This document shows, piece by piece, positions 1 to 9,330 of a stretch of DNA of 64,000 nt. This DNA is from Candidatus Gastranaerophilales bacterium. Its GTDB lineage: Bacteria > Cyanobacteriota > Vampirovibrionia > Gastranaerophilales > Gastranaerophilaceae. Under the pieces are notes generated by a model, which was not told the origin of the DNA, did not search any database, and saw nothing but the letters and a program-made list of their open reading frames with translations. The translations under genes were made by a program, and so were the position numbers. The stretch's first letter is position 1, and the number at the start of each line of letters is the position of its first letter. The DNA is taken from positions 1 to 64,000 of the forward strand of contig CALVED010000002.1 in NCBI GenBank assembly GCA_944326485.1, in the 5' to 3' direction.

Positions 1-547
<547 letters not shown>

Positions 548-653
548 CTAGCATCTTTGATGATTAACTTATAATTTTGTGCAGCTTTCTGTGTATGAGC
601 GGAAATGCTCGCTGATGGCTTCTTTTTAGATATTTGCCATCTTACGAAAATTT

Positions 654-768
654 TCCGGTGACCAAGCGGTAGGATACCACCCGTTCCCATTCCGAACACG
701 ATCGTAAAGACTACTTGCGGTGAAAATACTCGGCGGAAGACCGCCCGGAAAGATAACTAGTTGCCGGA
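654..768 (+). rRNA. rrf: 5S ribosomal RNA
   Basis: The universal core cccgttcccattccgaacac lies at 680-699. The ends were set by helix I: tccggtga at 654-661 pairs over eight positions, including G-T wobbles, with ttgccgga at 761-768. This gives about 115 nt, normal for 5S. It lies ~105 bp after the 23S end in the usual rRNA operon order and is followed by a terminator. Confidence 0.93.
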
Positions 769-779
769 TTCAAGTTTAC

Positions 780-807
780 TGACTGCCTTTTATAGGCAGT
801 CTTTTTT
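780..807 (+). terminator. rRNA operon terminator
   Basis: A perfect 7-bp GC-containing stem, gactgcc (781-787) with ggcagtc (795-801), is followed by six T residues. It is placed 12 bp after the 5S gene and ends the rRNA transcript. Confidence 0.9.
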
Positions 808-898
808 ATTGGAAAATATGTTAGTATATTTTACTTTTGGGCATTATATTATATCTTATGCTTTATTATTAGTTACTTTTATTTTATTTGGAGGTATA

Positions 899-1264
899 AT
901 GCCATTTTCTAGCTTTAATAATGATAAGATTTTATTCTCTGTTGTAGATGATGTAATTGACAGTAATGGTAAAGATTACTTAGTTGAGGTTAAATTTTCT
1001 AGATTATTTTTTGAAAAATTTTTTTCTAATTCTAATGATAAGTTAGTTGTTAATATTGATAATAATAGTTTAATTACAAAAAGAGAAATCCAAGTTCTTC
1101 GCTATTTATCTCAGGGCAAGAACAATTATCAAATTGCTAAAAAATTAAATGTAAGTGTTCATACAGCTAAGGCTCATGTGCAAAATATTTTTAAGAAACT
1201 TAGTGTATCTGATAGAACGCAGGCTGTTGTTAGGGCAATTAAACGTAATTTAATTGATGTCTAA
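899..1264 (+). CDS. LuxR/GerE-type helix-turn-helix regulator
   Basis: A 121-residue protein whose C-terminal half (about residues 58-121) is a GerE/LuxR DNA-binding domain. It shows the typical T-x-R-E-x-x-V-L start, the recognition helix with VSVHTAKAHVQNIFKKL, and the closing R-T-Q-A-V-V-R-A. The N-terminal ~55 residues match no receiver or autoinducer domain I recognise, so the input signal is unknown. The ATG at 899 was chosen because ggagg lies six bases upstream; the open frame extends back into the 5S gene and should not be used. It stands alone after the rRNA terminator and is probably a DNA-binding transcriptional regulator in the cytoplasm. Confidence 0.85.
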   Translation: MPFSSFNNDKILFSVVDDVIDSNGKDYLVEVKFSRLFFEKFFSNSNDKLVVNIDNNSLITKREIQVLRYLSQGKNNYQIAKKLNVSVHTAKAHVQNIFKKLSVSDRTQAVVRAIKRNLIDV

Positions 1265-1353
1265 TTGTTAACATTTATTAATTATGACGCAATTTTGATT
1301 CTAAAATTTACTTTATATTATTGTAAGGTTTATGGTCTAGTTTTGGGTAAGGT

Positions 1354-2325
1354 ATGATTAAAGAAGTAAATTTTGGCAGTGTAGATAATTCTGATAGATT
1401 ATATTATAGTGATTTCAATAGTAATTCTTCTATTGATGATACTAGTATTTTTCTTGATGCTGATGACACTTCTTATGAATCATCTAATAACAATATTGAT
1501 GAATTATACGAACAATTAGATCAAGTTAAAAGTGAACAAGGAATTTTTTCCAAAGGATGGAATAACTTTAAAGAAGCTTTAAATATCGGAACTAGTGTTG
1601 AAAAATGTGATGATGCCATTGAAAGATATAAGAATGGTGAAATTTCATTTGAAGAAGCTTCTATGGAAATTGAAGAATTTTCAAGTAAGCAAAAAAGCAG
1701 TTTAAATTTATTTTCTAATATTGCTACAAGTGTTTTAGCTATTGGTGCTGTTGCTGCAGTTACTGTTTGTACTGGTGGTATTGGAACTGCTGCTGCAATT
1801 GCAATAGGTGCTGGTACTGGTGCTGTAACAAAGGCTGGTTTTAAACTTACAGATCGTTCTACTAATGATATTGAAGGTGATGCTCTTGATGGAAAACAGA
1901 TTGCAAAAGATGCTTTATCTGGCGCTGTAACGGGTGGTGTTGCTGCTGCTACTATGGGTACTGCTGGTAGTGCAAGTGGTGTTAAGGCTGCTGCTAAAGG
2001 TTGTACTGAAACAGGTATTAAAACTGGTGCGATGGCTGGTTCTAGTAATTATGTTATTGATTGTGCTTTTGATGATGATAAAGATTTTAACATTAAAGAT
2101 TTTACTGTTGATACAATTACAAGTGCTGCGGTAGGTGGTACTGTCGGTGGAATAATGGGTACTACTAATGGTTTATTGAGAGCAAATGGTATACTAAAAT
2201 CAGGTTGTAATCTTGAAACTATGGTTTCTTCTTCTCAAAATGCTTCTTTAGAAAATGTTGCAGCTAATTCTGCTTGTACTACTTCTTATAAAGTACTTAA
2301 TGATAGAATAAGAGCTATTGCATAA
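1354..2325 (+). CDS. Gly/Ala-rich protein of unknown function
   Basis: A 323-residue protein I do not recognise. It has three visible parts. Residues 1-65 are acidic, Ser/Asn/Asp-rich and probably disordered. Residues ~65-120 look helical and charged. Residues ~120-290 are dominated by small residues, with several glycine-zipper-like stretches (for example AIAIGAGTGAVTKAG and AAVGGTVGGIMGTTNG) that could form one to three membrane hairpins. There is no clear signal peptide. Similar Gly/Ala-rich central regions occur in secreted toxins and in phage or type-VI cargo, but no toxin domain or immunity gene is visible. A terminator follows the stop. Confidence 0.7.
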   Translation: MIKEVNFGSVDNSDRLYYSDFNSNSSIDDTSIFLDADDTSYESSNNNIDELYEQLDQVKSEQGIFSKGWNNFKEALNIGTSVEKCDDAIERYKNGEISFEEASMEIEEFSSKQKSSLNLFSNIATSVLAIGAVAAVTVCTGGIGTAAAIAIGAGTGAVTKAGFKLTDRSTNDIEGDALDGKQIAKDALSGAVTGGVAAATMGTAGSASGVKAAAKGCTETGIKTGAMAGSSNYVIDCAFDDDKDFNIKDFTVDTITSAAVGGTVGGIMGTTNGLLRANGILKSGCNLETMVSSSQNASLENVAANSACTTSYKVLNDRIRAIA

Positions 2326-2352
2326 ATTATTTAATTATTATTAATAATATTT

Positions 2353-2380
2353 AAAAGCAATGTATTTTCATTGCTTTTTT
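2353..2380 (+). terminator. Rho-independent terminator
   Basis: aaaagcaatg and cattgctttttt pair around a tatttt loop and are followed by a T run. It ends the Gly/Ala-rich gene just before the next gene starts at 2397. Confidence 0.8.
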
Positions 2381-2396
2381 AGTTTAAAATTACTTT

Positions 2397-4028
2397 ATGA
2401 TTAATTTTGATGCTTTAATATTAAGATTATTTTTAGAAGAAAATAGTGAATTTTTTAATGGTGCTAAGATTCAAAAAATTCAACAACCTAATCGTTCTGA
2501 ATTAATTTTCACTATTCGTAATTTAGGTGAATCAAGAAAATTTTATATTAATTTTAATCCAAGTTTTTATCATATTTGTTTTATGTCTAAAGATAATGAG
2601 TATAAAAGAAACATAGTTATTCCAAAAACTGCACCTATGTTTTGCATGCTCTTAAGAAAATATATACAAAATGCAAAAATAATTAGAGTAGATGTTCCAA
2701 AATATGAGAGAATTCTCGAGATTTATTTTGAATATTTTGATGAACTTAATGAAAAATCCCAATTATGTTTAGCCATAGAGTTAATGGGAAAATATAGTAA
2801 TGTTATTTTATATAATTACGATACTAATGTAATTATTGGTTGTGCACATAATGTAAGTTCAGAAAAAAGTAGAGAACGTGAACTTTATGGTATGCTTCCT
2901 TACATTTATCCTCCAAAACAGAAGAAAAATAATCTTACTAAAGTAACTTTTGAGTCTTTCAAAAAGAATATTGATATTGAAAAATTAGCACAATCTATAG
3001 CCTCAAAATATTATTATCTTACAATTTCTTTTGTGCAAGATATTATAGATTCTATTAATCCTTTTTCTTTGGAAATACTATATGAACGGCTCCGGTCTTT
3101 TCTAAATCAAAATAAATATAAATATTTTATTACACAAGATTATGCAAAATATTTTTTAGATGAAGTTAAAAATGGTACTGAATATAATTGCGTTAATGAT
3201 ATGATTGATGAATACTTTTCGTATCATCAAAATATTTTTATAATTTCAAATTTGAAAACAAAAATTTTTAGATTTATAAATACACAATTAAAAAAGTTAT
3301 ATACATTAAAAACTAAACAGGAAATTCTAATAAAAAAAATTGATAAAGCTAATTCTTATAAAACAAAAGCTGATATTATTATGTCCAATTTATATTCATT
3401 AAAAAAAGGAATTAGAAAAACATCTTTATATGATTTTGAAGGTAATATTCAAGAAATTGAATTAGATGAAAATCTTTCTCCTGTTGATAATGCAAACAGG
3501 TATTATAATTTATATAAGAAAGCAAAAAATGCTTATGAACATGCATCAACAATGGTTCTTGAGACAAATTCTCAGATTTTATATTTCGAAGAAATATCTT
3601 ATTTTGTTCAATCTACTATTGATATAAATGAACTTAATGATATTTATAGTGAATTAATTGAAGAGAAAGAACCTAGCGTTGAAAGTATTCAAAAGATTGA
3701 TTTCATTGAATTTAAAGGAAGTAAAATTTACATTGGGAAAAACAAAAGACAAAATGATTATATTTTGTCAAAATTATCATCGTCTGAAGATTTATGGTTT
3801 CATCCGTTAAATGCACCTGGTGCACATGTTTTAGTCAAATCTAATAATAAAAAAGAGATTGTTTCAGATGATGTCTTGTTAAAAGCTGCTGAACTTACTA
3901 AAGAGTTTTCATCTCAAAAGAATAATTCCAAAACTCCTATAATTTATACTAAACGTAAATATGTAAAAAAAGCAAATAACAAGCAAGCTTTTGTTACGTA
4001 TAAACATGAAACAGAAATTGTTGTTTAA
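2397..4028 (+). CDS. rqcH: NFACT-family ribosome quality control protein (RqcH/FbpA-like)
   Basis: A 543-residue protein with the layout of the Rqc2/RqcH/FbpA family: an N-terminal NFACT-N region (about 1-240), a long helical/coiled-coil middle (about 270-430) and a C-terminal NFACT-R domain (about 440-543) with the diagnostic D-L-W-F-H followed by P-G-A-H-V. Family members bind obstructed 50S subunits and recruit alanyl-tRNA to add C-terminal Ala tails. Older annotations call them fibronectin-binding proteins. Length is slightly below the common 550-580. The start at 2397 gives the usual MINFD-type N-terminus. The stop codon directly abuts the stop of the convergent downstream gene with no intergenic base. 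Confidence 0.88.
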   Translation: MINFDALILRLFLEENSEFFNGAKIQKIQQPNRSELIFTIRNLGESRKFYINFNPSFYHICFMSKDNEYKRNIVIPKTAPMFCMLLRKYIQNAKIIRVDVPKYERILEIYFEYFDELNEKSQLCLAIELMGKYSNVILYNYDTNVIIGCAHNVSSEKSRERELYGMLPYIYPPKQKKNNLTKVTFESFKKNIDIEKLAQSIASKYYYLTISFVQDIIDSINPFSLEILYERLRSFLNQNKYKYFITQDYAKYFLDEVKNGTEYNCVNDMIDEYFSYHQNIFIISNLKTKIFRFINTQLKKLYTLKTKQEILIKKIDKANSYKTKADIIMSNLYSLKKGIRKTSLYDFEGNIQEIELDENLSPVDNANRYYNLYKKAKNAYEHASTMVLETNSQILYFEEISYFVQSTIDINELNDIYSELIEEKEPSVESIQKIDFIEFKGSKIYIGKNKRQNDYILSKLSSSEDLWFHPLNAPGAHVLVKSNNKKEIVSDDVLLKAAELTKEFSSQKNNSKTPIIYTKRKYVKKANNKQAFVTYKHETEIVV

Positions 4029-5978
4029 TTATTTTGTATATTTTGCCATATCTGCAAAAATATTTTTTGTTTTTTGATTTTGATTAAAAAATTCTGGACT
4101 TAGTGTATTTATATTATTTTTCATGTTTAGATTTTTTTGATTTTCTTCTTCTCTAATACGTTTTTTAGTTGCTCTTTCGTTTATAGCCGGTAATAAGAAG
4201 CCTAAGAATACTGGTACTAAGACAAGAACAGAAAGTGCTGTAAATCTTGCATTTAATGTTTTAGCCTTTTGTACCCAAGGATTATTTTTATCTCTGAATA
4301 AGTCGGTTAATTTTTTAACATCATCAGAATCAATAGCTTTTGTTAAAGTATCTTTTATTGTTGTATTATCTGCTGTTGCGATATCCTTACCTTCTTTAGC
4401 AAGTAATTTTTGAACTATATTTTTTGCTTCATCTGTAACACTAAATACTTTTGAAAGATTTCCGCCTTGACCTTCAATAAACTCGCAAAATCCTTTTATT
4501 CCATCTTTATATTTATCTATTCCGCTATATTTTGAAATTATTTGTTCCGAAGAAAGTACTTGTACTCCTTTTATTGGTCTAAGATAATCAAATATTTTCT
4601 TAAACAAATTTTGTTGTTCAAATCCTTTATCCTTTGCAGCTAGAACAAGACCTGATTTTGTTTCATTTAGTTTTGAAAATCCTTTACGTAGTTCTTTTTC
4701 TGCAAAACACATTGTTGCACAAGTAACCAAGTCTCTTCTTAAAATTTCTTCTCTGTCATATTTATCTTTTGCTTGGAGTGTACGTGGAATAAGAATACCA
4801 AATCCCATAATTCCAAGTAGCAACGGGAATGAAACATTACAGCCTTCAAATTCAATAGTTTGAGCTATTTTACCTATAATTCCTTTTGTATTTGTTAGAG
4901 TATTTGTAATTGTAGCAGCAGATCCAAATGATGGATTTGATTTATCTTTTGTTGCTTTTTCTTCTGTATTTTTTGCTGTTGTTTCATTAAGAGTTTTATA
5001 TTTTAATGTCTCTTCTTTCATTAAACCTTTAAGTCCGGCGTTGGATTTTCCTTCTGCCTTATTATATAACCTTGGTATAATTTGCAAAAACGCCATAATA
5101 GCACTATACATTGCTGCATTCATTGCAAATCTTCCTATTACTTTCTTATTAGCAATATTTTTTATAAATTCATTTATTTTACCAACATCTTGTTTTTGTG
5201 CTTTTGCAACAATATCATCGGCGTATGACATCATATAATTTATAGTATCTTTAATTGGGGCAGATGTATTTGGAGTTACAACGGCAGTAGTAAAATCTGT
5301 ATGTGCCGCATCTTTCGCATGATTTTTTACTATTCCTATAAATTCATTTGATAATTTAGATAAAGTTTCTTTTTGAGCCACTTTATCTTTTGCTGTTTTT
5401 GCTAATCTTTCTGCAAAGTTTGCTGCTGTTTCTATAGTTTCTTTTGATACTTCTGTTTCTGATTTAGCATTTTTTATAATTTGAGCAAATGTATTTTTAT
5501 AGAAATCTTGTTTACTTATAGCCTCACCTGCTTCATTTATTGCTTGAGCAGCATGAATTTCTCCAAATGATTTTATGAATTTCATTGGTACATCTATTGT
5601 TTTTCCAATGATTCTTTTACCTACACCAAGCATTCCCATTGGGATAAGGAACATACTTGGACCTGTAAGCATTTCTCTTACAAGTTCTTTTGCTGCAAAT
5701 TTGAGATTCTTCTCTCCTTTATTTTCTTTCGTATTTCTTCTTAATCCCATAATTGGTCTTGGAAGATTTGTTCCTAACATGTCTTGGAATGTAAATGATA
5801 TTGCAAGTCCGCCATTTTCTATTAAATCTGCAACACCTAAACAAAATGAATCTAAACCACCTTTAAAAGTCGGATTATTTTTTGTTCTTATATTATTATT
5901 TATGTTTATCTTATTATAATCTTGACTTTGTTTTGTCTTATTTTTAGGAATATCTGTTGTTATTCTGTTTATTCTCAT
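4029..5978 (-). CDS. Large tagged membrane-associated protein, paralogue of the 46498-48213 gene
   Basis: A 649-residue protein of unknown function. It begins MRI and has T-F-K-G-G at residues 37-41, the N-terminal signature discussed in the findings. A conserved core follows: LGTNLPRP at about 72-79, then hydrophobic segments near residues 105-125, 280-300 and 385-410, long charged helical stretches, and a C-terminal hydrophobic segment (about 587-610, ending PAINERATKKR) with a basic tail. The same order (tag, NIPR motif, hydrophobic segments, C-terminal LLP-x-x-N/Y-x-x-x-T-x-R) occurs in the gene at 46498, so the two form one family. No enzymatic motif is visible. It probably associates with the membrane. 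Its stop abuts the rqcH stop. Confidence 0.8.
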   Translation of the reverse strand: MRINRITTDIPKNKTKQSQDYNKININNNIRTKNNPTFKGGLDSFCLGVADLIENGGLAISFTFQDMLGTNLPRPIMGLRRNTKENKGEKNLKFAAKELVREMLTGPSMFLIPMGMLGVGKRIIGKTIDVPMKFIKSFGEIHAAQAINEAGEAISKQDFYKNTFAQIIKNAKSETEVSKETIETAANFAERLAKTAKDKVAQKETLSKLSNEFIGIVKNHAKDAAHTDFTTAVVTPNTSAPIKDTINYMMSYADDIVAKAQKQDVGKINEFIKNIANKKVIGRFAMNAAMYSAIMAFLQIIPRLYNKAEGKSNAGLKGLMKEETLKYKTLNETTAKNTEEKATKDKSNPSFGSAATITNTLTNTKGIIGKIAQTIEFEGCNVSFPLLLGIMGFGILIPRTLQAKDKYDREEILRRDLVTCATMCFAEKELRKGFSKLNETKSGLVLAAKDKGFEQQNLFKKIFDYLRPIKGVQVLSSEQIISKYSGIDKYKDGIKGFCEFIEGQGGNLSKVFSVTDEAKNIVQKLLAKEGKDIATADNTTIKDTLTKAIDSDDVKKLTDLFRDKNNPWVQKAKTLNARFTALSVLVLVPVFLGFLLPAINERATKKRIREEENQKNLNMKNNINTLSPEFFNQNQKTKNIFADMAKYTK

Positions 5979-6018
5979 ATAATCCCTAATTTTTCTACCT
6001 TTTCACTTTCATGCTAAA

Positions 6019-6270
6019 GTGTCTGAAATATTAAAATTGCGTTTTTTTTCTATATTTTTTAAAATTTTTTACAAAACTTTAATGAGTGTATTTAGTATAC
6101 TTAATACATTCGTAGACTTCAATCTTAATTTATATAAATTATTAATTTTACTTTACATTTTTGCTATATTTTCGACTTTTAAAATCACATGGGTAACAAT
6201 ATTATTGATGTCTCTTTTACTAATTTTTCTTCCTTATGTATTTAAGGAAGTTTTTTTATTTGTTGACTGA
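6019..6270 (+). CDS. Possible small membrane protein (doubtful)
   Basis: An 83-codon frame opening with GTG encodes an almost continuously hydrophobic, Phe/Leu/Ile-rich peptide with two possible membrane spans. No ribosome-binding site is evident before the GTG or before the internal ATG at 6082, and AT-rich DNA easily yields such frames. It fills the ~380-bp gap between the divergently transcribed tagged membrane protein and the Dxs-like gene, a gap that must also hold both promoters. Listed only as a possibility. Confidence 0.25.
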   Translation: MSEILKLRFFSIFFKIFYKTLMSVFSILNTFVDFNLNLYKLLILLYIFAIFSTFKITWVTILLMSLLLIFLPYVFKEVFLFVD

Positions 6271-6356
6271 TAGCTGTTCTAATGTTTTAAATTATATATA
6301 AGAGTTTTTTAGTAGGTAGTTTTAATTATTATTATTTTGTTTGAAAGGATATAAGT

Positions 6357-8120
6357 ATGATTTTAGATAAAGTAAATTTACCTTGTGATTTAAAACGTCT
6401 TTCATTTGATGAGATGAATATTTTGGCGGCTGAAATGCGCGAATTAATTATTAAAAAAGTTAATGCTATAGGTGGTCATATGGGACCTAATCTTGGAATT
6501 GTTGAAGCCACGATTGCTATGCATTATGTATTTAATTCTCCAGTTGATAAATTTATATTTGATGTTTCACATCAATGTTATTCGCATAAGATTCTTACAG
6601 GGCGTAAAGATGGATTTACTGTCCCTGAAAACTATTTAAAATATACCGGTTATACTGCACCTGAAGAAAGTGAGTATGACTTATTTAAAGTAGGACATAC
6701 CTCTACTTCTGTAAGTTTAGCTGTTGGAGTTGCAAAAGCAAGAGATTTGCAAAACAGAAAAGAAAATGTTATTGCTTTAATCGGTGATGGTTCTTTAACC
6801 GGCGGTGAGGCTATGGAAGGGCTTAATAATGCGGCTTGTCTTGGTTCTAATATTATAATTATTGTCAATGATAATGATATGTCTATTGCTGAAAATCATG
6901 GCGGTATTTATAAAAATTTAAAATTGCTTCGTGATACGAATGGCAATGCCGACTGTAATTTCTTTAAATCTATTGGTTTTGACTATTTATATGTTGATGA
7001 CGGCAATAATATTGAAAAAATGATTAAGGCTTTAGAATCTGTTAAAGATTCGACTCATCCTGTTGTTGTTCATATTAAGACATTAAAAGGTAAAGGATTA
7101 GAAGTCGCTGAAAATAATAAAGAAGCTTTTCACTGGATTTTACCCGGAACACTAGATAGAAAAGATGAAAAAGTTGTTCAAAATAATGAAGATTATGCCT
7201 CTTTAACAACTGATTATATGCTGAAAAAGGCTAAAGAAGATCCTTCTTTTATTGTTGTTAATGCGGCGACTCCCGGTGTGTTTGGTTTTTCAAAAGAATT
7301 TAGAACAAAAATGGATAAACAATATACCGATGTTGGTATTGCTGAAGAACACGCTGTTGCTTATACTTCGGCACTTGCTAAAATGGGGGCTAAACCTATT
7401 TTTGCGGTTATGAGTTCTTTTATACAAAGAGCATATGATCAATTGTCTCAAGATTTGTGTCTTAATAGTTCTCCTGTTACTATGCTTGTTTATTGGGGCG
7501 GGATATCTAATGCCGATGCTACACATCTTTGCGTTTTTGATATTCCTTTAATCAGTAATATACCAAATATGGTTTATCTTGCTCCTACTTGCAAAGAAGA
7601 ATATCTAAGTATGCTTGATTGGTCTGTTAATCAGACTCGTTATCCTGTTGCAATTAGGGTTCCTTCTTGTAAACTTATTGCTTCAGGAGTTAATGATAAT
7701 ACTGATTATTCGATTTTAAATAAATATGAAATAAAAGAAAAAGGTGAAGAAATCGCAATACTAGGTCTTGGTAATTTTTATAATCTGGCTCAAGTTGTTA
7801 GGGATGAAATTAAAAGGGTTTTAGGTATAAATGCAACATTGATTAATCCTAAGTTTATTACAGGCATTGATTCTGAATTGCTTGAAAATTTAAAATCTAA
7901 TCATAGTTTAGTTATAACTTTAGAAGACGGTGTTTTAGATGGCGGCTTTGGTGAAAAGATTTCGAGATTTTATTCCAATTCAGATATGAAAGTCATAAAC
8001 TATGGTGCAATGAAAGAATTTACGGATAGAGTTAGTCTTAAAGAATTATACCAACGATATCATCTGACTAAAGAATTAATAGTTTCGGATATTCAAAAAA
8101 TCTTGCAAAAAGTTAGATAG
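6357..8120 (+). CDS. Dxs-like thiamine-diphosphate enzyme (1-deoxy-D-xylulose-5-phosphate synthase family)
   Basis: A 587-residue transketolase-superfamily protein with Dxs organisation. The N-terminal substrate region H-x-G-P-N-L-G is followed by F-D-V-S-H-Q-C-Y-x-H-K-I-L-T-G, and G-H-T-S-T-S-V-S precedes the ThDP motif GDGSLTGGEAMEGLNNA...NDNDMSI. The pyrimidine domain has the catalytic-type E in I-A-E-E-H-A-V. Dxs makes DXP from pyruvate and glyceraldehyde-3-phosphate for isoprenoid and thiamine synthesis. Odd points: it is ~40 residues shorter than typical Dxs, and where Dxs has a G-L-V-G-x-D-G-x-T-H-x-G type loop this protein reads G-I-S-N-A-D-A-T-H-L-C-V-F-D. It could be a Dxs paralogue with another acceptor. 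No other isoprenoid gene is adjacent. Confidence 0.8.
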   Translation: MILDKVNLPCDLKRLSFDEMNILAAEMRELIIKKVNAIGGHMGPNLGIVEATIAMHYVFNSPVDKFIFDVSHQCYSHKILTGRKDGFTVPENYLKYTGYTAPEESEYDLFKVGHTSTSVSLAVGVAKARDLQNRKENVIALIGDGSLTGGEAMEGLNNAACLGSNIIIIVNDNDMSIAENHGGIYKNLKLLRDTNGNADCNFFKSIGFDYLYVDDGNNIEKMIKALESVKDSTHPVVVHIKTLKGKGLEVAENNKEAFHWILPGTLDRKDEKVVQNNEDYASLTTDYMLKKAKEDPSFIVVNAATPGVFGFSKEFRTKMDKQYTDVGIAEEHAVAYTSALAKMGAKPIFAVMSSFIQRAYDQLSQDLCLNSSPVTMLVYWGGISNADATHLCVFDIPLISNIPNMVYLAPTCKEEYLSMLDWSVNQTRYPVAIRVPSCKLIASGVNDNTDYSILNKYEIKEKGEEIAILGLGNFYNLAQVVRDEIKRVLGINATLINPKFITGIDSELLENLKSNHSLVITLEDGVLDGGFGEKISRFYSNSDMKVINYGAMKEFTDRVSLKELYQRYHLTKELIVSDIQKILQKVR

Positions 8121-8136
8121 TTTTAATATTCATTAA

Positions 8137-8174
8137 AAAAAGAATCCTTTTTATTTTTGTAAAAAGGATTCTTT
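8137..8174 (+). terminator. Rho-independent terminator after the Dxs-like gene
   Basis: A long perfect stem, aaagaatccttttt with aaaaaggattcttt, closes around an atttttgt loop. It is A-rich on the left and T-rich on the right, so it may act on both strands. It lies 17 bp after the Dxs-like stop codon. Confidence 0.8.
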
Positions 8175-8184
8175 ACTTCTATAA

Positions 8185-8365
8185 TGTCAGAGAAAAATTC
8201 ACGATAAGCTGAAAGTGTGAGTGAATTTGTTTACAAAATGAACCAAAAACTTTGTTTTTGAGTGAGCTTGTATCCGTAGTGAAACGAATATGAGTGGCTT
8301 TTTCAAAAAGTGAGTACTTTGTTAGCGATGATGACTCGGCAACAAAGTGTGATACTAGATTAAAT
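8185..8365 (+). repeat. Dispersed two-hairpin intergenic repeat, copy 1 (long form)
   Basis: Starts tgtcagagaaaaattcac and ends gatactagattaaat. Hairpin 1 (attcac ... gtgagtgaat) lies at the left and hairpin 2 (actttgttagcga ... aacaaagt) at the right. The long-form middle (caaaaactttgtttttgag ... gtatccgtagtgaaacga) is present. It is the best-preserved long copy in this orientation. Confidence 0.85.
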
Positions 8366-8534
8366 TATTAAATTTATCTATTAAATTCATTAAAAAAGAC
8401 CTCTTTTTTATTTTTATTGTGATTTATATCTTAAAATATCTGGAACTAAGTATATATTGTTGTCTAATTCATGAGTTTGATTACTTCATTTAATATCAAG
8501 AAAATTGATAAAAGAGTGAAAGTTTAAATAAATT

Positions 8535-8786
8535 ATGAAAATACAAAATATTACTTATAATAATACATTAAAACCTTCTTTTAAAAAACATATAAGTTAT
8601 GAGGATTATTATTATGATGATTATGGGACATATTATAATCAAATATCTATAAAAGATGCTATTATTTCCTCGAGTATTCTTTCCGGAATATTATTTTTGG
8701 TTGGTTCAATTTTTACTAATAAGGATTATGTTCTGGGTTTTATAAACAAAACAAAGGAAAATGCTATATCTATTTTGAAAAAATAA
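8535..8786 (+). CDS. Small tagged membrane protein of unknown function
   Basis: An 83-residue protein beginning MKIQNITY with P-S-F-K-K at residues 14-18, a match to the N-terminal signature found on other proteins in this window. The opening octet is nearly identical to that of the HNH protein at 45065-46198 (MKIQPITY). A Tyr/Asp-rich stretch (residues ~22-35) is followed by one hydrophobic segment (about 43-62) and a short Lys-rich tail, so it is probably a single-pass membrane protein. No catalytic motif is seen. It converges on the MerR gene. Confidence 0.6.
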   Translation: MKIQNITYNNTLKPSFKKHISYEDYYYDDYGTYYNQISIKDAIISSSILSGILFLVGSIFTNKDYVLGFINKTKENAISILKK

Positions 8787-8819
8787 AAAAAGTCTGATAA
8801 AGTATGAATACTTTATTAT

Positions 8820-9227
8820 TTAGTCTTTAGTTGAAATTTTATTCATCGGGTTCCAGCTGTCTTTTAAGTTATTTTTTATAAGATTTTCATAAAATTCTTC
8901 TTTGTATTTTAGTAAATTTATTTGGTTTGTAAGTTCATTTAATTGTTTTTGTGCTTTTGCTCTTGATGCTTTTATAATGTTATATCTTTCTTTAATTGTG
9001 GAGTCACCTATTATACATAAATCTATATAGCTTTTAATTGATTTATTATCTATTCCTACAGATCTTAAGCATTTGACTATCTTAACCCATTCAAGATCAT
9101 TTTCTGAGAATATTCTTATATTATTTTTGTCCCTTTTTATAAAAGGGAAAAAACCACTTTTTGCCCAGAACCTAAGTGTATGTTCTGAAATTTCCATTTT
9201 TTTGGCTACTTCTTTTATTGTATACAT
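8820..9227 (-). CDS. MerR-family transcriptional regulator
   Basis: A 135-residue protein with an N-terminal MerR winged helix-turn-helix (residues 1-70): MYTIKEVAKKMEISEHTLRF, W-A-K-S-G-F-F-P, and R-I-F-S-E-N-D-L-E-W-V. A helical coiled-coil region (about 80-120) for dimerisation follows. Family members bind elongated promoter spacers as dimers. The C-terminal effector portion is short and has no metal-binding Cys/His cluster, so the ligand cannot be guessed. The ATG at 9227 is the conserved MerR start. There is no divergently transcribed target gene next to it. Confidence 0.88.
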   Translation of the reverse strand: MYTIKEVAKKMEISEHTLRFWAKSGFFPFIKRDKNNIRIFSENDLEWVKIVKCLRSVGIDNKSIKSYIDLCIIGDSTIKERYNIIKASRAKAQKQLNELTNQINLLKYKEEFYENLIKNNLKDSWNPMNKISTKD

Positions 9228-9302
9228 TCTATAATAGCTCCTGTTTTATTTAGTAATTATAACATGATAAAAAGAGGTTTTTTGTGGGTTCTCGTTCTGT
9301 CA

Positions 9303-9330
9303 TAAAAAAAGACCCTAATGGGTCTTTTAT
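9303..9330 (-). terminator. Distal copy of the tRNA-Leu terminator
   Basis: aaagaccc and gggtcttt form a short stem with flanking A and T runs. It is the duplicate of the terminator at 9496-9526 and lies beyond the tRNA 3' fragment. Confidence 0.6.

Noticed and set aside
652-752. A shortened ~100-nt 5S rRNA
   Set aside because: A first pairing of tttccgg with ccggaaa suggested this, but helix I pairs better over eight positions with ttgccgga at 761-768, giving a normal ~115-nt 5S.
4020-4035. Directly abutting stop codons of convergent genes as a special regulatory overlap
   Set aside because: The mlaE/pilT pair (1 bp apart) and the xre/pilO pair (1 bp apart) show the same, so it is general compactness of this genome.
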